Origin: Pseudocitrobacter corydidari
GTDB lineage: Bacteria > Pseudomonadota > Gammaproteobacteria > Enterobacterales > Enterobacteriaceae
Direction of reading: 5' to 3'
NCBI RefSeq assembly: GCF_021172065.1
Contig: NZ_CP087880.1
Location: forward strand, 4,502,583 to 4,566,582
DNA: 64,000 nt
A model generated the notes under the pieces. That model worked only from the letters and a program-made list of their open reading frames with translations, had not been told where the DNA came from and did not search any database. Shown here piece by piece: positions 8,349 to 20,767 of the stretch. The stretch's first letter is position 1, and the number at the start of each line of letters is the position of its first letter. Both the position numbers and the translations under genes were made by a program.

Positions 8349-8900
8349 ATGACTGCGTATTGGCTTGCCCAGGGCGTAGGTGTACTCGCGTTTTTAATCG
8401 GTATCACCACCTTCATCAATCGCGATGAACGGCGCTTTAAGTTTCAGCTCTCCCTCTACAGTGCGACGATTGGCGTGCATTTCTTCCTGATGGGCGCCAT
8501 TCCGGCGGGAATGAGCGCGGAACTCAACGTCATCCGTACCATTATCTCGGTTTATACCCGCCGCATCTGGGTGATGTTTGTGTTTATCGCCCTGACGCTG
8601 ATTCTGGGGCTAAGCAAGCTGCATCACGCGATGGAACTGCTGCCGATTGCCGGAACGGTTGCCAGTACGTGGGCACTGTTTCGCTGCAAAGGGCTGTCGG
8701 TGCGCTGCGTAATGTGGTGCTCTACAGCCTGCTGGGTTATCCATAACTTCTGGCTCGGCTCGATTGGCGGCACGATGATTGAAGGGAGTTTTTTGATAAT
8801 GAACGGCCTGAATATTATCCGCTTCTGGCGCATGCAGCGGCGCGGTATTGACCCATTTAACGTCGAGAAAAAAGTACAGAAAGAGAGCCCCTCCGCCTGA
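8349..8900 (+). CDS. ygjV: YgjV inner-membrane protein
   Basis: This 183-residue protein of the YgjV (Imp-YgjV) family has five to six predicted membrane segments and a charged C-terminal tail. Length and sequence match E. coli YgjV. The reading frame opens 8 codons earlier, inside the uxaCA terminator, but the ATG at 8349 gives the family start MTAYWLAQGVGV and has AAGGACTT upstream. Function is unknown. It is a single gene between uxaA and the convergent sstT. Confidence 0.9.
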   Translation: MTAYWLAQGVGVLAFLIGITTFINRDERRFKFQLSLYSATIGVHFFLMGAIPAGMSAELNVIRTIISVYTRRIWVMFVFIALTLILGLSKLHHAMELLPIAGTVASTWALFRCKGLSVRCVMWCSTACWVIHNFWLGSIGGTMIEGSFLIMNGLNIIRFWRMQRRGIDPFNVEKKVQKESPSA

Positions 8901-8918
8901 TGGCGAAGGAGCGAATCA

Positions 8919-10163
8919 TTAACTGCGCAGCGCGTCCTTCGCCAGGCGCGCATCTTCCGCCTGGCAAACGGCAGCGGTGAACATCACGTCGGTAGAGGAG
9001 TTGATCGCGGTTTCGCAGGAGTCCTGCAATACGCCGATGATAAAGCCGACAGCCACCACCTGCATGGCGATTTCGTTCGGAATGCCAAACATATTACAGG
9101 CCAGCGGGATCAGCAGCAGCGAACCACCCGCCACACCGGATGCGCCACAGGCGCACAGCGAAGCCACCACACTCAGCAGCAGCGCCGTCGGCAGGTCAAC
9201 CGGAATGCCCAGCGTATGCACCGCCGCCAGCGTCAGCACGGTAATGGTAATTGCCGCGCCAGCCATGTTTACGGTCGCGCCCAGCGGAATGGAGACCGAG
9301 TAAGTATCGCGATCCAGATTCAGCTTCTCGCACAGCGACATATTCACCGGAATGTTCGCCGCAGAGCTGCGGGTGAAGAAGGCGGTCACGCCGCTTTCAC
9401 GCAGGCAGGTAAAGACCAGCGGGTACGGGTTGCGGCGGATTTGCAGCCATACCAGCAGCGGGTTGATCACCAGCGCCACCACGGCCATACAGCCAACCAG
9501 CACCAGCAGAATTTGCGCGTAGCCCCACAGCGCGGAAAAACCGGTGGTGGCGAGGGTAGAAGAGACCAGGCCGAAAATACCCACAGGTGCAAAGCGAATC
9601 ACCACCTTCACGATGAAGGTGACCGCGTTGGACATGTCGTTGACCAGGTTTTTGGTGGTGTCGTTGCTGTGACGCAGGGCGAAGCCCAGACCGACAGCCC
9701 ACACCAGAATACCGATGTAGTTTGCGTTAATCAGCGCATGAATCGGGTTGGCGACGATGCTCATCAGCAGCCCGTGCAATACCTGAACGATGCCTGTAGG
9801 CGGGGTAATGTCTGTCGCGCCGGTGGTGAGTTGCAGCGTGGAGGGGAACATAAAGCTCACCACCACGGCTGTTAATGCCGCAGAGAAGGTCCCCAGTAAA
9901 TACATCCACAGGATAGGGCGGATATTGGTTTTCTGCCCGTGCTGATGGTTGGCAATTGAGGCCATCACCAGCGTCAGTACCAGTACCGGCGCGACTGCTT
10001 TCAGCGCGCCAACAAACAGCGTTCCCAGCAGCCCCGTGGCTTCCGCCGCCGGTTTTGAAATTAACGCCAGCGCGATGCCCAGCACCAGACCAATCAATAT
10101 TTGTTTTACCAGACTTCCCTGCACCAGGCGGCGAAAGAAGCTGGAAGACGGAGATGTCGTCAT
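8919..10163 (-). CDS. sstT: SstT, serine/threonine:sodium symporter
   Basis: This 414-residue transporter of the dicarboxylate/amino acid:cation symporter family imports L-serine and L-threonine with sodium. Conserved re-entrant loop motifs are visible, including TRSSAANIPVNMSLCEKL and the serine-rich hairpin near GASGVAGGS. The frame is open 11 codons further upstream; the ATG at 10163 was chosen because it gives the E. coli length and is preceded by GGAAGGAAT. It is transcribed alone, convergent with ygjV. Confidence 0.95.
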   Translation of the reverse strand: MTTSPSSSFFRRLVQGSLVKQILIGLVLGIALALISKPAAEATGLLGTLFVGALKAVAPVLVLTLVMASIANHQHGQKTNIRPILWMYLLGTFSAALTAVVVSFMFPSTLQLTTGATDITPPTGIVQVLHGLLMSIVANPIHALINANYIGILVWAVGLGFALRHSNDTTKNLVNDMSNAVTFIVKVVIRFAPVGIFGLVSSTLATTGFSALWGYAQILLVLVGCMAVVALVINPLLVWLQIRRNPYPLVFTCLRESGVTAFFTRSSAANIPVNMSLCEKLNLDRDTYSVSIPLGATVNMAGAAITITVLTLAAVHTLGIPVDLPTALLLSVVASLCACGASGVAGGSLLLIPLACNMFGIPNEIAMQVVAVGFIIGVLQDSCETAINSSTDVMFTAAVCQAEDARLAKDALRS

Positions 10164-10377
10164 GAATGTATTCCTTCCAGTGATGTAATGTGCCATCCCG
10201 GTTACGAATTATTTGTCTCGTTTATGTCAGGATGTAAAAAAATGTTTGCCTGGTTGAGTATAAGGAAAGTTGGTCGCTGGGGAAGCGTAAAATGCTGGAA
10301 TTTACGCGGTGCATCATATTTTTTAACTTTAGTTTTACATTGATGACGGGCAGCGTACTGCCGCCCGGTGGAAAAGC

Positions 10378-11346
10378 TTAAGCTTGCTGATTCTTCTTGT
10401 CGTGCTGGTGGTTCACCCAGGCGTTGATCACTAACGTCAGCACCAGGATGCCGCCCACCACGCCCAGCGAAATCGCGATAGGGATATGGTAGAAATCGAC
10501 AATCAGCATTTTGATACCGATAAACACCAGGATCACCGCCAGACCGTATTTGAGCATCGAGAAACGCTCCGCCACGCCCGCCAGCAGGAAGTACATCGCG
10601 CGCAGGCCGAGAATGGCGAACAGGTTAGAGGTCAGTACGATAAACGGATCGGTGGTGACCGCGAAGATCGCCGGAATGCTGTCGACGGCAAAAATAATGT
10701 CGCTGAACTCGACCAGAATCAGCACCAGCAGCAGCGGCGTCGCGTAGATAACGCCTTTCTGGCGTACAAAGAAGTGCTCGCCCTCTATCTTATCAGTCAT
10801 GCGCAGATGCCCGCGCAGCCAGCGTACCAGCGGTTTATCGCCAATCCCGCTCTCATCCTCTTTCGCCAGCGCCATCTTGATACCGGTAAACAGCAGGAAC
10901 GCGCCGAACACGTACAGCAGCCATTCAAACTGGGTGATGAGCCAGCTTCCGGCGAAGATCATGATTGTACGTAGCACGATCGCGCCCAATACGCCATAAA
11001 CCAGCACGCGGCGTTGCAGCGCCGCCGGTACCGAGAAGTAGCTGAATAGCATCAACCAGACGAAGACGTTATCGACGGCCAGCGATTTCTCAATCAGATA
11101 ACCGGTAAGGAAGGCGAGCGCCTGCGGATCGGCCACCGCGCGACCCTGTGTCTCCGCCAGATACCACCAGAAGGCAGCGTTGAACAACAACGAGAGCGTG
11201 ACCCAGACGATAGACCAGGCCGCAGCCTGTTTCATGGTCATGGCGTTAGCGCCGCGTCGGCCCTGCAACATCAGGTCGATGGCTAACATGATCACGACGA
11301 CGACAGCGAATCCGCCCCACAGCAACGGTGTGCCGACACTATTCAT
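10378..11346 (-). CDS. alx: Alx, TerC-family manganese-linked membrane protein
   Basis: This 322-residue TerC-family inner-membrane protein has about nine membrane segments and conserved acidic motifs such as VDNVFVWLM and VEFSDIIFAVDSIPA, which contain the Asp and Glu residues typical of TerC metal-linked proteins. E. coli Alx is induced at alkaline pH and by manganese and is implicated in manganese export. The gene is preceded by a long structured leader of the yybP-ykoY/PRE type that ends in a terminator hairpin directly before the ribosome binding site. Confidence 0.95.
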   Translation of the reverse strand: MNSVGTPLLWGGFAVVVVIMLAIDLMLQGRRGANAMTMKQAAAWSIVWVTLSLLFNAAFWWYLAETQGRAVADPQALAFLTGYLIEKSLAVDNVFVWLMLFSYFSVPAALQRRVLVYGVLGAIVLRTIMIFAGSWLITQFEWLLYVFGAFLLFTGIKMALAKEDESGIGDKPLVRWLRGHLRMTDKIEGEHFFVRQKGVIYATPLLLVLILVEFSDIIFAVDSIPAIFAVTTDPFIVLTSNLFAILGLRAMYFLLAGVAERFSMLKYGLAVILVFIGIKMLIVDFYHIPIAISLGVVGGILVLTLVINAWVNHQHDKKNQQA

Positions 11347-11363
11347 AGATATTTTCCTTACGC

Positions 11364-11398
11364 ATAAAAAAACGGCTAACGTCGAAAGACGTCAGCCG
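11364..11398 (-). terminator. Leader terminator hairpin in front of alx
   Basis: On the minus strand CGGCTGACGTC pairs with GACGTTAGCCG (10 Watson-Crick pairs and one G-U) around a TTTC loop and is followed by seven T. It ends about 20 bases before the alx ATG and lies at the end of the riboswitch, so it is a regulated rather than a gene-end terminator. Confidence 0.85.
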
Positions 11399-11612
11399 CT
11401 GCTTTTTCTATGCATAGACCTCGCCTTCCGGCAAGGTCTCACTTACAACAAAAAGTATGCACTTCAAACGGTTGCCCGAAGATGTATACGTTTTATTGCC
11501 CGGCGACCGGATACGGTTTTTCACGTATCGTAATGACGATCCACCGGCAAGGAAGTTACTCCCCTTTGCGGGTTACAAAATATTACAGGCCATCGATGAC
11601 GTCAATGACCTG
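11399..11612 (-). promoter_or_regulatory. yybP-ykoY (PRE) manganese/pH riboswitch of alx
   Basis: The 270-base leader of alx contains the family hallmark GGGGAGTA (minus strand, complement of 11557-11564) and a strong hairpin formed by AGACCTTGCC and GGCGAGGTCT (11416-11441), followed by the terminator at 11364-11398. This is the arrangement of the E. coli alx leader, which binds Mn2+ and responds to alkaline pH by altering folding of the expression region. The 5' boundary is approximate because I did not map the transcription start. Confidence 0.85.
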
Positions 11613-11633
11613 TAACATCCGTTTTACATAGCT

Positions 11634-12632
11634 TTACGCAGGCACCTGCTCGCTAATGTCATCCGCAGGGAAAGTGACGCCAGTCTGGCGGCGAATCTCC
11701 GTTTGCAGTTTCGCCGTCGTACGGCTGACGGCAAGCCCCGGATGATTCACTTCATTGGTTTCGACCAGACGGGCAAAGACCTCTGCTTCATACAGCATAG
11801 TATTAATATGCTGAGGCTGAGTGAGATCCTGCGCTTTGCCACCGCGCGGCACGAAGGTGACTTTCTGGCACTCGGAGATCTTCTCGATGACCAGTGAACC
11901 CTCTTCGCCCTGGATTTCGCTCGGCAACACGGAATCACTGACTTTTGAGTGCTGCAAGGTAACGCTGAAATCGCCATAGTCGAGCACCACCAGACCGTGC
12001 GCATCCACGCCGCTTTCCAGCAGGCTCGCCGTCGCATGTACGCCGTGCGGCTCGCCCCACAGCGCAACCGCTGAGGCCAGGCAATAAAAACCGATATCCA
12101 TAATCGAACCGTTAGAGAACGCCGGATTAAAGGTATTTGGGTTTTCACCGTCGAGATAGCGCTGATAGCGTGACGAGTACTGGCAGTAGTTGATAAGCGC
12201 TTTACGCACCTTACCCACCTTGCTTAACGACTGCTGCAACAGCAGGAAATTAGGCAGGCTGGCGGTTTTAAACGCCTCGAACAGAACGACCTGGTTTTCG
12301 CGCGCGGTTTCAATCGCCGCTTCCACTTCACGCAGGTTTGACGCCAGCGGTTTCTCGCAAATTACGTGCTTTTTATGGCGCAAGAACAGTTGCGTTTGCG
12401 GGAAATGCAGCGAGTTAGGGCTGGCGATATACACCGCATCAATGGCATCGCTTTGCGCCATCGCTTCAAGCGACGTAAAAAGGTGCTCGACGGGATAATC
12501 GTTGGCGAACGTTTGGGCCTGCTCAAGGCTGCGGGAGTAAATAGCGGTGAGCTTATATTTGCCGGTCTCGTGGGCGGCATCGACAAACTGTTTGGTTATC
12601 CAGTTTGTACCAATGACTGCGAAACGTATCAT
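11634..12632 (-). CDS. ygjR: YgjR, Gfo/Idh/MocA-family oxidoreductase
   Basis: This 332-residue protein has an N-terminal Rossmann fold (FAVIGTNWITKQF at the start) and the family signature VICEKPLASN near residue 90, with a C-terminal alpha/beta domain. It is a predicted NAD(P)-dependent dehydrogenase close to E. coli YgjR; the substrate is not known. The frame is open a further 27 codons upstream, but the ATG at 12632, preceded by GGAGCACG, gives the Rossmann strand directly at the N terminus as in homologues. It follows ygjQ on the same strand and the two may be cotranscribed. Confidence 0.9.
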   Translation of the reverse strand: MIRFAVIGTNWITKQFVDAAHETGKYKLTAIYSRSLEQAQTFANDYPVEHLFTSLEAMAQSDAIDAVYIASPNSLHFPQTQLFLRHKKHVICEKPLASNLREVEAAIETARENQVVLFEAFKTASLPNFLLLQQSLSKVGKVRKALINYCQYSSRYQRYLDGENPNTFNPAFSNGSIMDIGFYCLASAVALWGEPHGVHATASLLESGVDAHGLVVLDYGDFSVTLQHSKVSDSVLPSEIQGEEGSLVIEKISECQKVTFVPRGGKAQDLTQPQHINTMLYEAEVFARLVETNEVNHPGLAVSRTTAKLQTEIRRQTGVTFPADDISEQVPA

Positions 12633-12713
12633 AGACGCTGACGTGCTCCATAAAAGGGGATCTTCCCTCAATGTAGCACGCTGGCGTGACAAAATGAGTG
12701 CGCAGTAACGCAC

Positions 12714-13406
12714 TTATTTCGTGGCGGGGCAACCATGCTCGCTGTTCGGGCCAATCATGACCGTAGGGCCGAGATATTTGGGCTGACGGTGGAGGATTGT
12801 TGCATCAATCACCGCGCTGACGCGGGCGAGTTTTTCGCGCAGACGCACCAGCTTACCGCGGCCTTGATCCAAATCCTCAGCGTTATAGCCGATGGCATCA
12901 ATGCCATATTGCTTCGCCAGCCAGATGGCGCGTTGATTATGGAATTCCTGCGAGATAATCGTGATGTTATTTTCACCAAAGACTTTATTGGCGCGCACGA
13001 CGGAGTCGAGGGTGGAGAAGCCAGCGTAGTCACAGAAGATAGCGCTGGCGGGCACGCCTTTGGCGATCAACGCCTGCTGCATGCCGGAAGACTCATCGTA
13101 ATTTTTACGGCCATTATCGCCGCTCACCAGCAGCCATTTTACTTTCCCTGAATGATACAGTTCCGCTGCGGCGTTAATTCGCCGGGTGAAGTAGTTATTG
13201 CCCGGTCTGGCGCCTAACAGCAATCCCACATTACGCACGGGGATGGCGTTAACATCATTCCACGTCAGTTGCTCGCTCGTCTTGACTATCTCCCTGTTGG
13301 CGAAAAAAATCATAGCAATAGCCGCAAAGAGCAGAAAACAGACGAACCTGAACATGCGTCGAGAGCAAAAAAGGTGACGGAGAAAACGGGCTAACACGCG
13401 CAGCAT
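12714..13406 (-). CDS. ygjQ: YgjQ, SanA-like DUF218 protein
   Basis: This 230-residue protein has a basic N terminus, one membrane segment (about 18-36) and a periplasmic DUF218/SanA domain with the conserved blocks NVGLLLGARPGN, LLVSGDNG and ISQEFHNQRA. It matches E. coli YgjQ. SanA proteins affect the envelope barrier, for example vancomycin exclusion; a specific role for YgjQ is not established. It is the upstream partner of ygjR. Confidence 0.9.
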   Translation of the reverse strand: MLRVLARFLRHLFCSRRMFRFVCFLLFAAIAMIFFANREIVKTSEQLTWNDVNAIPVRNVGLLLGARPGNNYFTRRINAAAELYHSGKVKWLLVSGDNGRKNYDESSGMQQALIAKGVPASAIFCDYAGFSTLDSVVRANKVFGENNITIISQEFHNQRAIWLAKQYGIDAIGYNAEDLDQGRGKLVRLREKLARVSAVIDATILHRQPKYLGPTVMIGPNSEHGCPATK

Positions 13407-13486
13407 TGATCGTTATCCTTAACGAAAGCGGGGGGAAGTCGATTGTAGACGTTAGTGGGTAAATTCATAACGATCGGCGATCGAAT

Positions 13487-13990
13487 TCAGATTTTGTCTT
13501 GCCCCAGCGACATCTGTGTCAGCCACAGCCGGGTATCAAACTCCAGCTGGTGGTACTGCGGTTCCATGTGGCAGCAAAGCTGATAAAACGCTTTGTCGTG
13601 CTCTTTCTCTTTCAGGTGCGCTAATTCATGTACCACAATCATGCGCAAAAACGGCTCCGGCGCGCTGCGAAAAACGGTGGCGACGCGAATTTCCGCTTTG
13701 GCTTTCAGCTTTCCGCCCTGAACGTGCGAAACGGCGGTATGCAGGCCCAGCGCGTTTTTCAGTACGTGGATTTTGTTGTCATACATCACCTTATTAATCG
13801 GCGGCGCGTTGCGCAAAAACTGGCTTTTCAGATCCTGCGTGTACTGCCACAGCGCTTTATCGGTGGCGAAATCGTGCGTGCCGGGGTAGCGCTTTGCCAG
13901 CACGGCACCCAAACGCTGTTCCGCGATAAGCGTGCGCACTTGTGCCAGCAGGTGTTCCGGGTAGCCCTGGAGATAAGTTAGTTGCGTCAT
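13487..13990 (-). CDS. ygjP: YgjP metallopeptidase-like protein
   Basis: This 167-residue protein of the YgjP/WLM-like family carries a zincin motif, His121-Glu-Leu-Ala-His125, with a further His131 in HLKEKEHDKAF. Length and sequence match E. coli YgjP, linked in the literature to phosphohydrolase activity on UTP (UpfP), so whether it acts as a peptidase is uncertain. I chose the ATG at 13990 over a longer reading because it gives the family length and N terminus MTQLTYLQGYPE. It is divergent from rlmG. Confidence 0.9.
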   Translation of the reverse strand: MTQLTYLQGYPEHLLAQVRTLIAEQRLGAVLAKRYPGTHDFATDKALWQYTQDLKSQFLRNAPPINKVMYDNKIHVLKNALGLHTAVSHVQGGKLKAKAEIRVATVFRSAPEPFLRMIVVHELAHLKEKEHDKAFYQLCCHMEPQYHQLEFDTRLWLTQMSLGQDKI

Positions 13991-14073
13991 CACAGCCCCA
14001 AATCGGATTAAAAAGTGTATACTCACGCACCCTTTTCAGGGATAACGCCAAATTTTACCATTCTGGAGGGCCG

Positions 14074-15210
14074 ATGAGCCACATAGACAACGGTTTCCGT
14101 TCACTGAACCTGAAACGTTTCCCGGAGACGGACGACGTCAACCCGCTACAGGCGTGGGAAGCGGCGGATGAGTATCTGCTGCAGCAGTTGGACGACACCG
14201 AAATCAACGGCCCGGTCCTGATCTTCAATGACAGCTTCGGCGCACTGAGCTGCGCGCTGGCGGAGCACAAGCCGTACAGCATTGGTGACTCTTACGTCAG
14301 CGAGCTGGGTACGCGCGAAAACCTGCGCCATAACGACATTGACGAATCCAGCGTCAGATTCCTCGACAGCACCGCGGAATATCCCTCTGCGCCTGCGGTC
14401 GTGCTGATTAAAATCCCGAAAACCCTGGCATTGCTGGAGCAGCAACTGCGCGCACTGCGCGAGGTGGTTACTCCGCAAACCCGCATCATTGGCGGGGCGA
14501 AAGCGCGTGACATCCACAATTCAACGCTGGCGCTGTTCGAGAAAATCCTCGGTACCACTACGACTACGCTTGCGTGGAAAAAAGCGCGTCTGATTAATTG
14601 CACGTTCACGAAGCCGGAGCTGGAAGACGAATCGCAGATCCAGAGCTGGCCGCTGGAAGGCACCTCGTGGACCATTCATAACCACGCGAACGTCTTCTCT
14701 CGCACCGGTCTGGATATCGGCGCACGCTTCTTTATCGAGCATCTGCCGGAAAACCTGGAAGGGGAGATTGTTGACCTCGGCTGCGGTAACGGGGTGATTG
14801 GCCTGACGTTGCTTGCGAAAAACCCGGACGCAACGGTGGTGTTTGTCGATGAATCACCGATGGCGGTGGCATCGAGCCGTCTCAACGTGGAAAGCAACCT
14901 GCCGGACGCCATCGACCGTTGTGAATTTATGATCAACAACGCGCTCTCTGGCGTCGAACCTTTCCGCTTCAACGCGGTACTGTGCAACCCGCCGTTCCAT
15001 CAGCAGCATGCGCTGACGGATAACGTAGCGTGGGAGATGTTCCACCACGCGCGTCGTTGCCTGAAAATTAACGGCGAGCTGTACATTGTGGCTAACCGTC
15101 ACCTCGACTACTTCCATAAGCTGAAGAAGATTTTCGGCAACTGCACCACAATCGCCACCAACAGCAAGTTTGTGGTGCTGAAAGCGGTGAAGCTGGGGCG
15201 TCGCCGTTAA
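14074..15210 (+). CDS. rlmG: RlmG, 23S rRNA m2G1835 methyltransferase
   Basis: This 378-residue enzyme methylates N2 of G1835 in 23S rRNA. An N-terminal degenerate methyltransferase-like domain (about 1-180) is followed by the catalytic Rossmann domain with the SAM-binding motif VDLGCGNGVIGL and the N6/N2-methylase motif NPPFH. Length and sequence equal E. coli RlmG. The ATG at 14074 has CTGGAGGG upstream; the longer open frame overlapping ygjP is not the start. Confidence 0.95.
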   Translation: MSHIDNGFRSLNLKRFPETDDVNPLQAWEAADEYLLQQLDDTEINGPVLIFNDSFGALSCALAEHKPYSIGDSYVSELGTRENLRHNDIDESSVRFLDSTAEYPSAPAVVLIKIPKTLALLEQQLRALREVVTPQTRIIGGAKARDIHNSTLALFEKILGTTTTTLAWKKARLINCTFTKPELEDESQIQSWPLEGTSWTIHNHANVFSRTGLDIGARFFIEHLPENLEGEIVDLGCGNGVIGLTLLAKNPDATVVFVDESPMAVASSRLNVESNLPDAIDRCEFMINNALSGVEPFRFNAVLCNPPFHQQHALTDNVAWEMFHHARRCLKINGELYIVANRHLDYFHKLKKIFGNCTTIATNSKFVVLKAVKLGRRR

Positions 15211-15223
15211 ATTTTGTGCACAG

Positions 15224-15339
15224 TGCCGGATGGCGGCGTAAACGCCTTATCCGGCCTACAAGCGATCGTGCAAATAGATATAATTCGGTCAAATACCGCA
15301 CGGTTCCGTAGGCTGGATAAGGCGTAGCCGCCATCCGGC
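15224..15339. repeat. BIME: two REP elements in opposite orientation
   Basis: A REP palindrome at 15224-15259 (GCCGGATGGCGGC...TTATCCGGCCTAC) and its inverted partner at 15308-15339 (GTAGGCTGGATAAGG...CCATCCGGC) flank a 48-base spacer between the convergent ends of rlmG and fadH. Such pairs often protect mRNA 3' ends or bind gyrase or IHF. Confidence 0.9.
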
Positions 15340-15352
15340 AAAAAAACCGCAT

Positions 15353-17392
<2,040 letters not shown>

Positions 17393-17475
17393 TTATTGTT
17401 ATGTGGTCGGATGAGTTTAATTTAGCCGTCGGCGTCGAAAAGGGAAAAGGGGAATGTGGGGATTGTGATGGGATT

Positions 17476-17507
17476 CAAAGAACGCCCCCCATGAAATCAG
17501 GGGGCGT
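17476..17507 (-). terminator. Probable patA terminator
   Basis: ACGCCCCC and GGGGGCGT form an 8-bp stem a few bases past the patA stop, followed on the minus strand by TCTTTG. The stem is strong but the T tail is short. Confidence 0.6.
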
Positions 17508-17512
17508 GAGAT

Positions 17513-18901
<1,389 letters not shown>

Positions 18902-18948
18902 AATAAGCTCCCGGGGGTCACGTATCACACGATACTGAATTAAGTATT

Positions 18949-18963
18949 GCAGGGATTGCGCCA
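18949..18963 (-). promoter_or_regulatory. Sigma-54 promoter of patA
   Basis: On the minus strand TGGCGC-N6-TGC has the GG and GC dinucleotides at the exact spacing of the -24/-12 consensus TGGCAC-N5-TTGC. Transcription would start near 18937, giving a leader of about 36 bases before the TTG start codon. A sigma-54 promoter is known for the E. coli gene. Confidence 0.75.
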
Positions 18964-18992
18964 CTTCGACGCGGGCGCTGAAAATCGGGATA

Positions 18993-19011
18993 AACACCAG
19001 GGAGAAATGCA
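18993..19011 (-). promoter_or_regulatory. NtrC-like site upstream of patA
   Basis: On the minus strand TGCATTT-N5-TGGTGTT matches 9 of 14 arm positions of the NtrC consensus TGCACCA-N5-TGGTGCA. It lies about 30 bases upstream of the sigma-54 element, closer than most NtrC enhancers, so it is only a candidate. Confidence 0.4.
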
Positions 19012-19177
19012 GTTGCACAATATTTAATCGTCCAGCGGCCCTGTGGCCGCAGGAGAAGGACAAATCTCATCTCGCCAGAATGGGGCGAACTGCGCGAAAA
19101 CGGGGCAGATCGTGCGCCATTTTGACGCGTGAGAGAATATATCCTCTAAAAATGCGAGCTGAATCGAGATTAACGAA

Positions 19178-19204
19178 TAAAGCTAAGTCCTCCGCCGCCG
19201 AAAT
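19178..19204 (+). promoter_or_regulatory. FliA (sigma-28) promoter of aer
   Basis: TAAA-N15-GCCGAAAT fits the flagellar consensus TAAA-N15-GCCGATAA with one -10 mismatch in the core and correct spacing. It ends 42 bases before the aer start; E. coli aer belongs to the FliA regulon. Confidence 0.85.
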
Positions 19205-19246
19205 AACCTTTACACAATAAGCCTTATTACCGGCAAGGATACCTGC

Positions 19247-20767
19247 ATGTCTTCACAACCCTGGGTTAGTCAGCGCGAATACCCGCTGGATGAACACACG
19301 ACCTTAATGTCCACTTCCGATCTCAATAGCTATGTCACCCACGTAAACGATACGTTTATTCAGGTGAGCGGTTACAGCATGGAAGAGATGTGCGGCCAGC
19401 CTCATAACCTGGTCCGTCACCCGGATATGCCGAAAGCGGCGTTTGCCGATATGTGGTACACCCTGAAACAGGGGGAGCCGTGGAGCGCAATTGTCAAAAA
19501 CCGGCGTAAAAATGGCGACCATTACTGGGTGCGAGCTAACGCTATCCCGATGGTGCGGCACGGTGAAGTTACCGGCTACATGTCAATTCGTACTCAGGCG
19601 ACACCGGAAGAGGTCGCCGTCGCGGAGCCGCTCTATCGGGCATTAAAAGAGGGGCGCGGTAACAAGCGGCTCTACAAAGGCATGGTGATCAGTAAACACT
19701 GGTGGGGCAAGCTGTCCGTGATGCCGCTACGCTGGCGCGTGCGGCTATTGATGACGTCCATGTTTATGCTGTTAGCCGCGGCGCTGTGCGCCACGCATGC
19801 GCCGTGGATGTCGCTGGTGGTCGCGGCAGTGCTGATGCTGGCGGCAACGGCGCTGCTTGAGACACAGATAGTTCGCCCGGTTGAGAATGTGGCGCATCAG
19901 GCGCTCAGTATTGCGACGGGTGGACGTCACCGCGTGCAGCATCTGAGCCGTGGTGATGAACTGGGGCTAATTCTGCGATCGGTCGGGCAACTGGGGCTTA
20001 TCTGTCGCTGGTTGAAAAATGATGTCGCAAGCCAGGTCTCCAGCGTCAGCCGGGGAAGCGATACGTTAGCGAAGGGCAACGATGATCTTAACGAACGCAC
20101 CCGCCAGACGGTGGTTAATGTCCAGCAGACGGTGGCGACAATGAACGAGATGAATGCCTCCGTGCAAAGCAATTCACAAACGGCGGCGGCAGCCGATAAG
20201 CTCTCAATTGCCGCCAGCGGCGCGGCCGAGCAGGGCGGGCAGGCGATGCAGGGCGTGGTCAGAACGATGGACGAAATTGCCGACAGCACGCAGCGGATAG
20301 GCTCAATTACCACACTTATCAATGATATTGCCTTCCAGACCAATATTCTGGCGCTAAATGCCGCGGTCGAAGCCGCGCGAGCGGGCGAGCAGGGGAGAGG
20401 TTTTGCGGTGGTCGCGGGGGAGGTACGCCAACTGGCGAGCCGCAGCGCAACGGCGGCCAACGACATTCGTAAGCTGATTGAGGCCAGCGCCAGCAAAGTG
20501 CATTCCGGGGCCGATCAGGTTCATGCGGCGGGGCGGGTGATGAACGATATTCTGGCGCAGGTGCAAAACGTGACGCAGTTGATTGCGCAGATCAGCCAGT
20601 CGACCTCAGAACAGGCCAACGGGCTGTCGGATATTACCCGCGCGGTGGCGGAACTGGATGCCATTACCCAGAAAAATGCCGGGCTGGTCGCTGAAAGCGC
20701 CCATGTGTCGGCGATGGTAAAACATCGCGCCAGCCGGCTTCAGGACGCCGTCACGGTACTGCATTAA
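19247..20767 (+). CDS. aer: Aer, aerotaxis and redox receptor
   Basis: This 506-residue chemotaxis transducer senses cellular redox state through FAD. An N-terminal PAS domain (about 10-120, with RHPDMPKAAFADMW and NRRKNGDHYWVRANA) is followed by a linker, a membrane anchor (about 165-205), a HAMP region and a cytoplasmic signalling domain with the highly conserved tip IAFQTNILALNAAVEAARAG that binds CheA and CheW. Length equals E. coli Aer. It is transcribed alone from a flagellar promoter and its stop overlaps the convergent yqjI stop by 4 bases. Confidence 0.97.
   Translation: MSSQPWVSQREYPLDEHTTLMSTSDLNSYVTHVNDTFIQVSGYSMEEMCGQPHNLVRHPDMPKAAFADMWYTLKQGEPWSAIVKNRRKNGDHYWVRANAIPMVRHGEVTGYMSIRTQATPEEVAVAEPLYRALKEGRGNKRLYKGMVISKHWWGKLSVMPLRWRVRLLMTSMFMLLAAALCATHAPWMSLVVAAVLMLAATALLETQIVRPVENVAHQALSIATGGRHRVQHLSRGDELGLILRSVGQLGLICRWLKNDVASQVSSVSRGSDTLAKGNDDLNERTRQTVVNVQQTVATMNEMNASVQSNSQTAAAADKLSIAASGAAEQGGQAMQGVVRTMDEIADSTQRIGSITTLINDIAFQTNILALNAAVEAARAGEQGRGFAVVAGEVRQLASRSATAANDIRKLIEASASKVHSGADQVHAAGRVMNDILAQVQNVTQLIAQISQSTSEQANGLSDITRAVAELDAITQKNAGLVAESAHVSAMVKHRASRLQDAVTVLH

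Noticed and set aside
10347..10367. Hairpin after alx as a terminator
   Set aside because: The G/C-rich inverted repeat has no T run on the minus strand and several mispairs, so I did not list it as a terminator.
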